Of a DNA stretch of 64,000 bases, positions 53,804-61,838 are shown one piece after another. The notes under the pieces are model-generated. The model searched no databases, was not told the origin of the DNA, and was given only the letters and a program-made list of their open reading frames with translations. Within the stretch, counting starts at the first letter, position 1; each line of letters opens with the position of its first letter. Location: NCBI RefSeq assembly GCF_018128965.1, contig NZ_JAAEDH010000010.1, positions 93,806 through 157,805 on the forward strand, written 5' to 3'. The translations under genes were made by a program, and so were the position numbers. Source of the DNA: Plastoroseomonas arctica (GTDB taxonomy: Bacteria; Pseudomonadota; Alphaproteobacteria; Acetobacterales; Acetobacteraceae).

Positions 53804-54448
53804 ATGAACGCGTTCACGCGTCCGCAGATGGCGGCGAGGTTGGCGGCGGATATTCCCGAGGGTTGGTTTGTCAATCTCGGCATTGGCATTCCGACGATGG
53901 TGGCGGACCACGTGCCACTGGATCGGGAGGTGATTCTGCATTCCGAGAACGGTATTTTGGGCATGGGTCCGGCGCCGCCGAAGGGCGAGGCCGATCCGTG
54001 GTTGATCAATGCGGGCAAGCAGCCGGTGACGTTGCGGCCGGGCGGCAGTTATTTCCATCACGCGGATAGTTTTTCGATCATTCGCGGGGGGCATCTGGAT
54101 CTGTGTGTGCTGGGCGCGTTCGAGGTTGCCGAGAATGGCGACATCGCGAATTGGGCAACGAGCGAGAATGACACCGCGCCGGCGGTGGGTGGGGCGATGG
54201 ATCTCGCGGCCGGTGCGAAGCGGTTGTGGGTGGTGATGGACCACGCGACGAAGGATGGGCGACCGAAGCTGGTGGAGAAGTGCGGGTATCCGCTGACGGC
54301 GCCGGGCGCGGTGAGCCGGGTGTACACCAACCTGGGCGTTTTTGATGTGGTGAAGGGGCTGGGCTTCGTGGTGGTGGAGATGGCGCCTGGTGTGACCTTC
54401 GAGGGCTTGCAGGCGGTCACCGGCGCGAAGCTGCACACCGCGTCATGA
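53804..54448 (+). CDS. 3-oxoacid CoA-transferase subunit B
   Basis: A 214-residue beta subunit of the family I CoA-transferase. The catalytic Glu is in EVILHSENGILGMGPAPP; other landmarks are LAADIPEGWFVNLGIGIPTM, YFHHADSFSIIRGGHLDLCV and LWVVMDHATKDGRPKLVEKC. The start is ATG 53804 with AAGGAGAG seven bases upstream. The same frame stays open back to an ATG at 53462, across the palindromic element, which would add 114 low-complexity residues; that longer form is probably an annotation trap. Codons are G- and T-rich compared with subunit A. Confidence 0.92.
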   Translation: MNAFTRPQMAARLAADIPEGWFVNLGIGIPTMVADHVPLDREVILHSENGILGMGPAPPKGEADPWLINAGKQPVTLRPGGSYFHHADSFSIIRGGHLDLCVLGAFEVAENGDIANWATSENDTAPAVGGAMDLAAGAKRLWVVMDHATKDGRPKLVEKCGYPLTAPGAVSRVYTNLGVFDVVKGLGFVVVEMAPGVTFEGLQAVTGAKLHTAS

Positions 54449-55518
54449 GTGCGGTCTTGTCGGACGAGGATCGCGCGGAGAGCATCCGCATGATCCGCGA
54501 TTCCGCCGCCGCGGTGGTGCCGCGCGGGGGTGATTCCAAGCGCGTGCGGGCGCTGCGGTTCGTGGGCGTCGGGTATGACCCTGCGGTGTTCTCGCAGATG
54601 GGGGAGATGGGCTGGATCGGCCTGCGGCTGCCAGAGGATCTCGGCGGCGCGGCGCTCGGCACGGGCGAGATGGTGGCGCTCGCGGAGGCGCTTGGCGCGG
54701 GGCTGGCGCCGGAACCTTTGATCGGCGCGGCATTGTCGGCGGCGCTCCTGCGCTACGCGGAGGGTGGGTTGCTCACCGACGTGCTCTCGGGCGCGACCTA
54801 CGCGCCGGTGGCCTGGCAGGAGCGGGCGGATACGCTGGCTGCGCCGGGCACGCCGGACGCGCCGCGGGTCTTCGTGCCGATGGCGGCGGGTGCCGCGCAG
54901 TTCCTGCTGCCGGTGCGCGAGGGCGTGCGCATCGCGCTCCATGCGCAGCCGGCGGAGGGTGCGGACCTGACGCTGGATCGCATGCAGGATGGCGGCAACA
55001 GCGGCACGCTGCGCCCCGACTTGTCCTGCGCGGAACGGGTCGCGGATGATATCGGCGGCGTCATCGGCGTCGCGCTGGATGAGGCGGCGCTGACGACGGC
55101 GGGGTATCTGCTGGGTGTTATGGAATCGGCCTTCGCGCTGACGCTGTCCTACCTGCGCACGCGGCAGCAATTCGGCCGCGTCATCGGCACCTTCCAGGCG
55201 CTGCAGCACCGTTCGGCGGATCTGAAAATCCAGCTCAGCCTCACCCGCGCGAGCGTGGAGCAGGCGGCGGCCGCACTCGATGCTGGTGCCACCGGCGACG
55301 CGGCCCGCGCGCTGGTCTCGCGCGCGAAGGCACGTGCGGCGGATGCGGCGCTGAGGGTGACGCGCGAGTGCATCCAGCTGCATGGCGGCATCGGCTACAC
55401 CGACGAATACGATGCCGGCCTGTATCTGCGGAAAGCGATGGTGATGGCCAACCAATACGGCTCCGCAGCGCTGCACCGGAAGCGCTTCATGGCCACCGCC
55501 GCGGAGGACGAGGCATGA
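54445..55518 (+). CDS. Acyl-CoA dehydrogenase family protein (short type)
   Basis: A 357-residue FAD-dependent acyl-CoA dehydrogenase homolog. Landmarks: MGEMGWIGLRLPEDLGGAAL, LSYLRTRQQFGRVIGTFQAL, HRSADLKIQLSLTRASVE, and CIQLHGGIGYTDEYDAGLYL. The C-terminal motif that in classical enzymes carries the catalytic Glu (IYEGT..Q) reads MANQYGSAALHRKRF here, so that Glu is absent. It may be the non-catalytic partner of a heteromeric dehydrogenase, as known for some FadE pairs. It overlaps both neighbours by 4 bp. Confidence 0.9.
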   Translation: MSAVLSDEDRAESIRMIRDSAAAVVPRGGDSKRVRALRFVGVGYDPAVFSQMGEMGWIGLRLPEDLGGAALGTGEMVALAEALGAGLAPEPLIGAALSAALLRYAEGGLLTDVLSGATYAPVAWQERADTLAAPGTPDAPRVFVPMAAGAAQFLLPVREGVRIALHAQPAEGADLTLDRMQDGGNSGTLRPDLSCAERVADDIGGVIGVALDEAALTTAGYLLGVMESAFALTLSYLRTRQQFGRVIGTFQALQHRSADLKIQLSLTRASVEQAAAALDAGATGDAARALVSRAKARAADAALRVTRECIQLHGGIGYTDEYDAGLYLRKAMVMANQYGSAALHRKRFMATAAEDEA

Positions 55519-56282
55519 GCGAGCCAGGCATTCGCGAACAGCGCGAAGGCGCCGTTCTGGTCCTCACGCTCGACTACCCGGCGCGCAAGAACGCGCTAGC
55601 GATGTCGCTGCGCATCGCGCTGGAGGATGCGCTCGAACGCGCGCATGGCGACCCGGAGATCCGCGCCATCGTGCTGACAGGCGCGGACGGCACCTTCTGC
55701 TCGGGCGGCGACATCTCCACCATGGATGTCGGCTCCGCGATGGATGGGCGCGACCGCATGCGCCGCTCCCACCGCTTCATCCGGCTGATGGCCAAGGGTG
55801 GGCTGCCCATCGTCGCCGCCGTCGAGGGCTGGTGCGCCGGCGCCGGCATGGCCGTGGCGTGTGCCTGCGACACCATCGTCGCCGCCGAGGATGCGCGCTT
55901 CGTTGCCGGCTTCGGCAAAATCGGGCTGATGAGCGATCTCGGCCTGCCGTTCTTCCTGCCGCGCCGCGTTGGCGTCGGCCGCGCGCGCCGCATCCTCTTC
56001 TACCACGAGCAGCTCACCGCGCCCGAGGCCGAGCGCATCGGCCTGGTGGATTTCATCGCACCCAAGGGGCACGCGCTGTCGCTCGCGATGGAAAAGGCGC
56101 AGTTCCTCGCGCGCGAAGCGCCCGCACCCATCCGGCTTACCAAGCAGATGCTCGCCGAAGGGCTGGATGAGGAACTGGAGCAGGAAAAGACCTACCAGGG
56201 CCTGCTCTTCACCACGACCGATTTTACTGAAGGCCGCGACGCTTTCCTGACCAAGCGGCCGCCGAACTTCACCGGCGGCTAG
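55515..56282 (+). CDS. Enoyl-CoA hydratase/isomerase family protein
   Basis: A 255-residue crotonase-fold enzyme. The oxyanion-hole segments are IVLTGADGTFCSGGDISTMD and AAVEGWCAGAGMAVACACDT; FGKIGLMSDLGLPFFLPRRV follows. Usual catalytic Glu positions are changed (Met-Ser-Asp region), so isomerase or other crotonase activity is possible. ATG 55515 overlaps the dehydrogenase stop. It ends the first half of the acyl-CoA cluster. Confidence 0.92.
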   Translation: MSEPGIREQREGAVLVLTLDYPARKNALAMSLRIALEDALERAHGDPEIRAIVLTGADGTFCSGGDISTMDVGSAMDGRDRMRRSHRFIRLMAKGGLPIVAAVEGWCAGAGMAVACACDTIVAAEDARFVAGFGKIGLMSDLGLPFFLPRRVGVGRARRILFYHEQLTAPEAERIGLVDFIAPKGHALSLAMEKAQFLAREAPAPIRLTKQMLAEGLDEELEQEKTYQGLLFTTTDFTEGRDAFLTKRPPNFTGG

Positions 56283-56494
56283 CGCGGCCGACGCGCCACC
56301 CAGACCAGGACGGCCGTCGAAAGCAGGATCGATGACACCAGAAGCCCGATACTCGCCAGACCCGAGGGCGTCGCCCGCGCCCAGGCGACGGTATCGACAG
56401 ACCGACCAAGTTTCATTCCGACCAGCGCCTGCATGGCGCCTGGATCGGCGTCCTGCGCGACCGGCCCGATTGTCATGCTGCGATCAGCCAGCAT
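56279..56494 (-). CDS. Small single-helix membrane protein
   Basis: A 71-residue protein with one C-terminal membrane helix (PSGLASIGLLVSSILLSTAV) and a basic end (VWVARRPR). The N-terminal half is unremarkable (TIGPVAQDADPGAMQALVGM). It starts where the charged-protein gene stops, suggesting a two-gene unit, and its stop overlaps the hydratase stop on the other strand. Family unknown. Confidence 0.5.
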   Translation of the reverse strand: MLADRSMTIGPVAQDADPGAMQALVGMKLGRSVDTVAWARATPSGLASIGLLVSSILLSTAVLVWVARRPR

Positions 56495-56836
56495 TCAGTA
56501 GCGGTCCCGGTCCTCGCGGCGTCTCTCAGCACGCTCGCGTCGGCGCTGCTCTTCTTCCCAGCGGCGACGGTCCTCGCCGCGGTCGCGGCGCTCGTCACCC
56601 CGCTCACGGCGCTCGACGGCGCGCTCGCGGTCGCGCAATTCCTGGCGCTCGGCCTCAAGGCGCTGGCGGTCCCGCTCCTCGCGAGAACGCCGATCGTCGC
56701 GCGGATCGTCGCGACGATTGAGGCCGTCGAGCGCCTGGCCGATGATGCCGGGCAGGTCCTGCGCCGGTGCAGGCGTCGCGAGCAAGGCGAAGCCCATGGC
56801 AATCCCGGCCAGCGAGGCAATGTGGATGCGTCTCAT
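56495..56836 (-). CDS. Exported, extremely charged Arg/Glu/Asp helix protein
   Basis: A 113-residue protein. The signal peptide (MRRIHIASLAGIAMGFALLA, then TPAPAQ) is followed by a short segment (DLPGIIGQALDGLNRRD) and about 75 residues made almost only of Arg, Glu and Asp (for example DRQRLEAERQELRDRERAVE). This pattern predicts a stable single alpha helix or coiled coil in the periplasm. No family is recognised. Confidence 0.7.
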   Translation of the reverse strand: MRRIHIASLAGIAMGFALLATPAPAQDLPGIIGQALDGLNRRDDPRDDRRSREERDRQRLEAERQELRDRERAVERRERGDERRDRGEDRRRWEEEQRRRERAERRREDRDRY

Positions 56837-56972
56837 GAGGCGTACTCCCGTTTCATGGAGAACGCGTCACCTCAGGCCCGGTTGCCGCATCGATCCAATC
56901 GCCGGTTTGAGCCTTGCATGCGGCGCGGCCAAGCAGGACCGTAGGCGGCAGACCAAGGGAGCGAACCAAGCG

Positions 56973-58142
56973 ATGAACGCCATTACCATCCCCGCGCCGG
57001 CAGACCTCAACAGCCTCGACGACGAGAGCTTCCGCGCCGTCGTCCGCCGCTTCCTCGCCGAGAACTACCCCGAAGACCTGCGCAACCCGCCCAAGCGCCT
57101 GCACTTCGCCGAGAACAAGCCCTGGTACTTTAAGCTGTCCGAAAAAGGCTGGCTCGCGCCTGGCTGGCCGCAGGAATTCGGCGGCCTCGGCCTGTCGCCG
57201 CCCAAGCTCATCATCCTCACCGAGGAGTACGAGCGCTACGGCGTCGCGCGCACCAACGACCACGGCATCATCATGCTCGGGCCCCTGGTGATCCAGTACG
57301 GCACCGAGGCGCAGAAGCAGCACTTCCTGCCCAAAATCCTCTCTGGCGAACACATCTGGTGCCAGGGCTACTCCGAGCCCAATTCCGGCTCCGACCTCGC
57401 CTCACTCCGTACCGAGGCTGTGCGCGACGGCGACCACTACATCGTCAACGGCCAGAAAATCTGGACCACGCTCGCCGGCGACGCGAACTGGATCTTCCTG
57501 CTCGTGCGCACCGACAAGACCGCGAAGAAACAGGAAGGCATCTCCTTCCTCCTCGTCGACATGACGACGCCAGGCATCACAGTGAAGCCCATCATCAACC
57601 TCGAACTGCACGACGAATTCAGCGAGGTCTTCTTCGACAACGTCCGCGTGCCCGCGGAAAACCTGGTCGGCCAACTCAACAAGGGTTGGGACATGGCGAA
57701 AGCCCTGCTCAGTTTCGAGCGCATCTACCTCGGCTCGCCCCGCCAATCCGCCTACGCGCTCGCGCGCCTGCAACAACTCGCCGAAAAAATGGGCCTCGTC
57801 GAAGACCCCGCCTTCGCCGAGCGCTTCAGCCAACTTCGCCTCGATCTCGAAGACCTCAAGGCGCTCTACGGCACCTACGTCGACATCCTCAAACGCGGCG
57901 GCACCCTCGGCCCCGACGTCTCGATGCTCAAGATCTTCCAGTCGGAACTCTTCCAACGCATCACCGACACCATGCTCGAAATCGCCGGCGAAAACGCGGG
58001 ACTGCTCGACCCCATCGACGGCAACCTCAACCTCAACGCCACCGGCCTCTACATCCAGGCCCGACCGGCCACGATCTACGGCGGCAGCAACGAAATCCAA
58101 CGCAACATCATCGCGAAGAACGTGCTGGAATTGCCGGGGTGA
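56973..58142 (+). CDS. Acyl-CoA dehydrogenase (FadE type)
   Basis: A 389-residue acyl-CoA dehydrogenase. Landmarks: KGWLAPGWPQEFGGLGLSPP, WCQGYSEPNSGSDLASLRTE, YIVNGQKIWTTLAGDANWIF, LLSFERIYLGSPRQSAYALA and the end ARPATIYGGSNEIQRNIIAK. ATG 56973 follows CAAGGGAG. The C-terminal YGGSNEIQ lacks the MCAD-type Glu, as is common in this subfamily. It may pair with the shorter dehydrogenase at 54445. Codons are strongly C-ending. Confidence 0.93.
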   Translation: MNAITIPAPADLNSLDDESFRAVVRRFLAENYPEDLRNPPKRLHFAENKPWYFKLSEKGWLAPGWPQEFGGLGLSPPKLIILTEEYERYGVARTNDHGIIMLGPLVIQYGTEAQKQHFLPKILSGEHIWCQGYSEPNSGSDLASLRTEAVRDGDHYIVNGQKIWTTLAGDANWIFLLVRTDKTAKKQEGISFLLVDMTTPGITVKPIINLELHDEFSEVFFDNVRVPAENLVGQLNKGWDMAKALLSFERIYLGSPRQSAYALARLQQLAEKMGLVEDPAFAERFSQLRLDLEDLKALYGTYVDILKRGGTLGPDVSMLKIFQSELFQRITDTMLEIAGENAGLLDPIDGNLNLNATGLYIQARPATIYGGSNEIQRNIIAKNVLELPG

Positions 58143-58152
58143 GGAAGCAAGG

Positions 58153-58434
58153 CCAGGGGCTCTGCCCCTGGACCCCGCGAGGATCGTGTCGATCCTCGAC
58201 CTCCATCTGTGGTTCGTGGTTTTGGGAGGGGTGGTTCTGGGGTCTTGGCCGGACTTCCTGTCATCGGGAGAGGGTGGCCGGAGGTGCGCTCTCCACCGGA
58301 ACGGGCTCACCGGTCACCCTCTCCCGATGACAGGCCCTGCTAAAAGTCCGGAGCCACCTTCCAAAGCCAGGACCAACACATGCCGGGTCAAGGGATCGGC
58401 GCGATCCCTTGCGGGGTCGAGGGGGCGGAGCCCC
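58153..58434. repeat. Composite palindromic element, copy 2 (opposite orientation)
   Basis: Same plan as copy 1: hairpin A ccaggggc/gcccctgg (58153-58171); hairpin B cgaggatcg/cgatcctcg (58178-58198); outer stem ccggactt/aagtccgg (58249-58256 with 58344-58351); central stem with 25-bp arms 58257-58281 and 58310-58334 (24 of 25 paired, core cgggagagggt), loop 28 nt; B' aagggatcg/cgatccctt (58390-58410); A' ggggc/gcccc (58422-58434). The right arm (reverse complement) matches the left arm of copy 1. Confidence 0.85.
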
Positions 58435-58455
58435 GCGCCTTGCTTTCCTCCCCCG

Positions 58456-59547
58456 TCAGCTCAGCACGTACTGCGCGCCGCTGCGGTTGCAGATGGCGCG
58501 GATGTGGGCGTCAAGTGCTGGCGGGATGGGGATGCCGTGTTCGAGGCGCCTTTGGCGTTCCTGGTCTTCCGGTTCGCCGGCGACGAGGACGGGTTTGGTG
58601 GGGTCTGATGCGGGCGTGGCGTGGAGTTCGTCGATGACGGCGTCCAGATCGTCTTCGAATTCCCCGGGCGGCCGGAAGACGGTGGGGTTCAGCGCCATGA
58701 AGAAGTGGCCGATATCGTCGGGTTCGTTGCCGTTTTTCGTGCGGTTGCGGATGGGGGAGAAGGAGGAGCCAACGAGCGTTCCGCCCAGGATGTGGACCAT
58801 CATGGCGAGGCCGTAGCCCTTGTGGCTGCCCATGATGGGGGTGCCGCCGAGGGGCGAGAGTCCGCCTTCCGGTTCGTCGTAGACAATCTCGTAGCCGCGT
58901 TGGCTGTCGGTGACGGGCTGGCCCTGGGCGTCGAGCACCCAGCCGGGGGGGAGGGGTTTTTCGTTGAGGTTGTAGACCTTGATCTTGTTGGCGGCGGTGG
59001 TGGTGGTTGCCATGTCGAGCACGAAGGGCAGGTGGCGCTTTGCGGGTGCGGCGAAGGCGATGGGGTTGGTGCCGAGCACGGGGGCGGTGCCCCGCGTCGG
59101 CACCATGGTGACGCCGCGGGTGGCGGAGGTGACCAGGCCGATCGCGCCCCGGCGCGCGGCGATGCGGGCATAGACGCCGGCGGCACCGAAATGGTTGGAG
59201 CGATGGACGCCGACGACGCCGACGCCCTCGGCCATCGCCATGTCGACGGCGAGATTCATCGCGAAGCAGGAGACGGGGTGGCCGAGGCCGGCGCCGCCAT
59301 CGACCAGGGCCGTGCAGGCGGTGCGGCGTTCGATGCGCGGGGCGAGGGTGAGGTTCAGCACGCCTTCATGCAGGCGCTTCTCATAGGTCATCAGCATGGA
59401 GATGCCGTGGCTGTCCACGCCGAGCAGGTCGGTTTCCGCCATGGCTTCGGTGGTGGTGGCGGCCAAGTCGGGCGCCATGCCCCAGGCAAGCAGGATGTTC
59501 GAGATCTGGGCGCGGATGCGGTCGTGCGGGACGTTCATGGCGGGCAT
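58456..59547 (-). CDS. Ldh-family (malate/L-lactate type) dehydrogenase
   Basis: A 363-residue NAD(P)-dependent 2-hydroxyacid dehydrogenase of the YlbC/Ldh2 fold, unrelated to classical LDH. Landmarks: AMAETDLLGVDSHGISMLM with the catalytic His, VVGVHRSNHFGAAGVYARIA, APVLGTNPIAFAAPAKRHLP, and PIMGSHKGYGLAMMVHILGG. The start at ATG 59547 has AGGA upstream; longer in-frame starts are weaker. It faces away from znuA. Confidence 0.92.
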   Translation of the reverse strand: MPAMNVPHDRIRAQISNILLAWGMAPDLAATTTEAMAETDLLGVDSHGISMLMTYEKRLHEGVLNLTLAPRIERRTACTALVDGGAGLGHPVSCFAMNLAVDMAMAEGVGVVGVHRSNHFGAAGVYARIAARRGAIGLVTSATRGVTMVPTRGTAPVLGTNPIAFAAPAKRHLPFVLDMATTTTAANKIKVYNLNEKPLPPGWVLDAQGQPVTDSQRGYEIVYDEPEGGLSPLGGTPIMGSHKGYGLAMMVHILGGTLVGSSFSPIRNRTKNGNEPDDIGHFFMALNPTVFRPPGEFEDDLDAVIDELHATPASDPTKPVLVAGEPEDQERQRRLEHGIPIPPALDAHIRAICNRSGAQYVLS

Positions 59548-59634
59548 GGATCCTGGTGTTTGCTGGGCGGTGACGGTTGCACCGGCCAAAGGCACCGGCA
59601 AGCCTGCCTTGACAGAGACGGGACGGCGTGTTGA

Positions 59635-59647
59635 GTTATACTATAAC
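59635..59647. promoter_or_regulatory. Zur-like operator overlapping the znuA promoter
   Basis: The perfect palindrome gttata-c-tataac, continuing into ataaca, resembles alphaproteobacterial Zur boxes (TGTTATA..TATAACA-type). It is the only AT-rich stretch here, lies 19 bp before the znuA ATG and includes a TATACT that could serve as the -10 element. Zinc-bound Zur would block transcription. Confidence 0.7.
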
Positions 59648-59665
59648 ATAACAGTTGAGTGCCGC

Positions 59666-60577
59666 ATGCACCGCCGCGCCCTCCTCGCCACACCATTCCT
59701 CGCCACCATCCGCCCGGCGCGCGCGCAGGCGCCCCTGGCGGTTGCCGCCTCCTTCTCCATCCTGGCCGACATGGCGCGCCAGATCGGCGGCGCGCGGGTA
59801 ACGGTGACGGCGATCGTGGGGTCCGATGTCGACAGCCACGGCTTCCAGGCGCGACCCTCGGATGCGGCAAGCGTGCGCAACGCCGCGCTGGTGCTGCGCA
59901 ACGGGCTGAACTTCGAACCCTGGCTGGACCGGCTGCTGGGCGCGTCCACGCCGCGCGGCCGGGTGGTCACGGCCACCGAACGGATGGCCTTGCGCGGCAT
60001 GGGCGCGCCCGTGCCGGCCGATCGCACCGGCCCGCGCCGCCCGCCGGACCCGCATGGCTGGCAGGATCTCGGCCGCGCCGCGCTCTATGTCTCGAACATC
60101 GAAGCCGGGCTGATCGCCGCAGACCCCGCCGGCGCCGAGACCTATCGTGACAACGCACGCGCCTATCGCGCCCGTCTCGCCGTGCTCGATGCCTGGGTCC
60201 GCGCCGAGATCGCCTCCGTGCCGGAAGCGCGCCGCAAGATCATCACCGGCCACGACGCCTTCGGCTATTTCGCCGAGGCCTATGGCGTGACCTTCCTCGC
60301 CCCTCAGGGCATGGCGCCGCAAGGCGAGCCGACGGCCGCCGCGATCGGCGCGCTGGTGCGCCAAGCGCGCGCCGAGCGGATCAGCGCCATCTTCCTCGAG
60401 AACGCCACCAGCCCCGCGATCCTCGAACGCCTGGCGCAGGAGGCCGGCATGCAGGTGCGTGGCCGCCTCTATGCCGATGCATTATCCGTCGCCACCGGGC
60501 CGGCGCCGACCTATGAGGCGATGATGCGGCACAATGTCACGCTCATGGTCCCGGCCATGCGCGGCAACGCCGCCTGA
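59666..60577 (+). CDS. znuA: Zinc ABC transporter substrate-binding protein
   Basis: A 303-residue periplasmic metal-binding protein of the ZnuA/cluster A-I family. The signal peptide is MHRRALLATPFLATIRPARA. Metal ligands appear at DVDSHGFQARPSDA, PPDPHGWQDL and IITGHDAFGYFAEAYGV; the usual His-rich loop is very short. The C-terminal IFLENATSPAILERLAQEAG is typical. The zinc operator just upstream fits zinc import. The ZnuB and ZnuC genes are not next to it; a barrel protein gene follows after 25 bp. Confidence 0.92.
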   Translation: MHRRALLATPFLATIRPARAQAPLAVAASFSILADMARQIGGARVTVTAIVGSDVDSHGFQARPSDAASVRNAALVLRNGLNFEPWLDRLLGASTPRGRVVTATERMALRGMGAPVPADRTGPRRPPDPHGWQDLGRAALYVSNIEAGLIAADPAGAETYRDNARAYRARLAVLDAWVRAEIASVPEARRKIITGHDAFGYFAEAYGVTFLAPQGMAPQGEPTAAAIGALVRQARAERISAIFLENATSPAILERLAQEAGMQVRGRLYADALSVATGPAPTYEAMMRHNVTLMVPAMRGNAA

Positions 60578-60602
60578 CCGCTACTCTTTCGAGGCTCCCC
60601 GC

Positions 60603-61778
60603 ATGACCTGCCTTCGCCTGGCCTTGGCCGCGCTGCTGCTCCACGCTGGCGTGGCCCTCGCGCAGACGCCCGAATTCCCGCGCTTCGAAGGCGAGATCGA
60701 CCTCGGCGCCTACATGCTGAACACCCGCCCCGCGCGCGGATCGGGCCAGCGCGGCACCAACGCCTTCCTGTTCGGCGAGATCGGCGGGGCGCTGCACCTG
60801 GACCCGCGCCTGTCGTTCCACGCCACCCTCCACATCGAGCCCCTGGGCCGGGCCGAGCCGCAGGGCGGCACCATCGGCCTCCGCCGTGAGGGCGCCTACC
60901 TGGAGGCGCTGAACGCCGAATTCCGCCCCGTCGAGGGGCTGACCCTCGTGCTCGGCAAATACGTGGTGCCCTTCGGCCGTGGCCATGGCGACTTCCCCGG
61001 CGTCGTCGCCCTGTTCCGCGCCCATGAGACCTACCTGTTCAACGAGGCCCTCGGCGTCATGGCGCGGGCCACCCTCCCGCTCGACGCCGAACACGGCGAG
61101 CACGTCATCACCGCCGCCGCGTTCACCCGCGACCGCTCCGCTTTCTCCACCCTTCTGGTCGGCAATCGCCGCCGCTGCTGCTCGTCCAACTACGACCGCT
61201 ACGCGCGCAACACCGCCGCCGATGGCGGCCCCGGCAACACCGGGCGACTGGACAACTACGCCCTGGCGCTGGATGGCGAGCGCATCGCGCTTCTGCCCGG
61301 CTTCACCTACCACGCGGCCCTGCTCTCCCGCGGGCAAGGGCAGGACGGCACCGCCCGCGAATGAGGCCAAGTGCTGGGCCTGCGCCAGTCCATCCCGTGG
61401 GCCGAGGGGCTGGAGACCATGCTCTTCGCCGAGGCCGTGCAGTTCCAGAGCGCCGGCGGCGTGCCCGTCGAGGTGATCGATGCCATCCCCGGCGCGCCGG
61501 CCCGCGCCATCGCCGAACGCCGCCGCTTCACCACCCTCGCGGCGCAAACCACCTATGGAGACTGGCGCGCGACCATCGCCTGGCAACAGGATGAGCGGAA
61601 ACGCTCGGGCAACACGCTGGCGACCGAACGCTTCCTGGAGGTCACGGGCGGACGCGTGCTCGGGGCGGGATTCACGCTCGATGCGGGGTGGCAGTTCGCG
61701 ACGCTGGCGCGGGACAATGGAACGGGGACGCGAGGGCAGGGGCCGATTGCACTGCTGCGGTATCGGGCGGAGTTTTAG
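60603..61778 (+). pseudogene. Outer-membrane beta-barrel (porin-like) gene interrupted by in-frame TGA
   Basis: Reading frame of 391 codons plus stop, with a TGA at 61362-61364 in the same frame. The signal peptide is MTCLRLALAALLLHAGVALA. Alternating beta strands follow (FEGEIDLGAYMLNTR, LSFHATLHIEPLGRAE, GLTLVLGKYVVPFGRGHGDF), and after the TGA the same frame continues GQVLGLRQSIPWAEGLETML and ends IALLRYRAEF, with the terminal Phe of outer-membrane proteins. It follows znuA by 25 bp, so it probably was a zinc-regulated outer-membrane channel. One base change would restore it; sequencing error is possible. Confidence 0.8.
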
Positions 61779-61787
61779 AAAGGAAGG

Positions 61788-61809
61788 CCGGGGAAAGGAA
61801 TTTCCCCGG
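61788..61809 (+). terminator. Hairpin terminator after the barrel gene
   Basis: Perfect 9-bp stem ccggggaaa/tttccccgg with ggaa loop, followed by accccattctttcattttt, a T-rich tract. The context aaggcc-hairpin-ggacccc resembles the A hairpins of the composite elements at 53.5 and 58.2 kb. Confidence 0.7.
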
Positions 61810-61838
61810 ACCCCATTCTTTCATTTTTGGCTACTGGG

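Noticed and set aside
61362..61364. TGA as a selenocysteine codon
   Set aside because: The protein is a beta-barrel with no redox motif at this place and no SECIS-like hairpin is obvious directly after it; a nonsense mutation or error is simpler.
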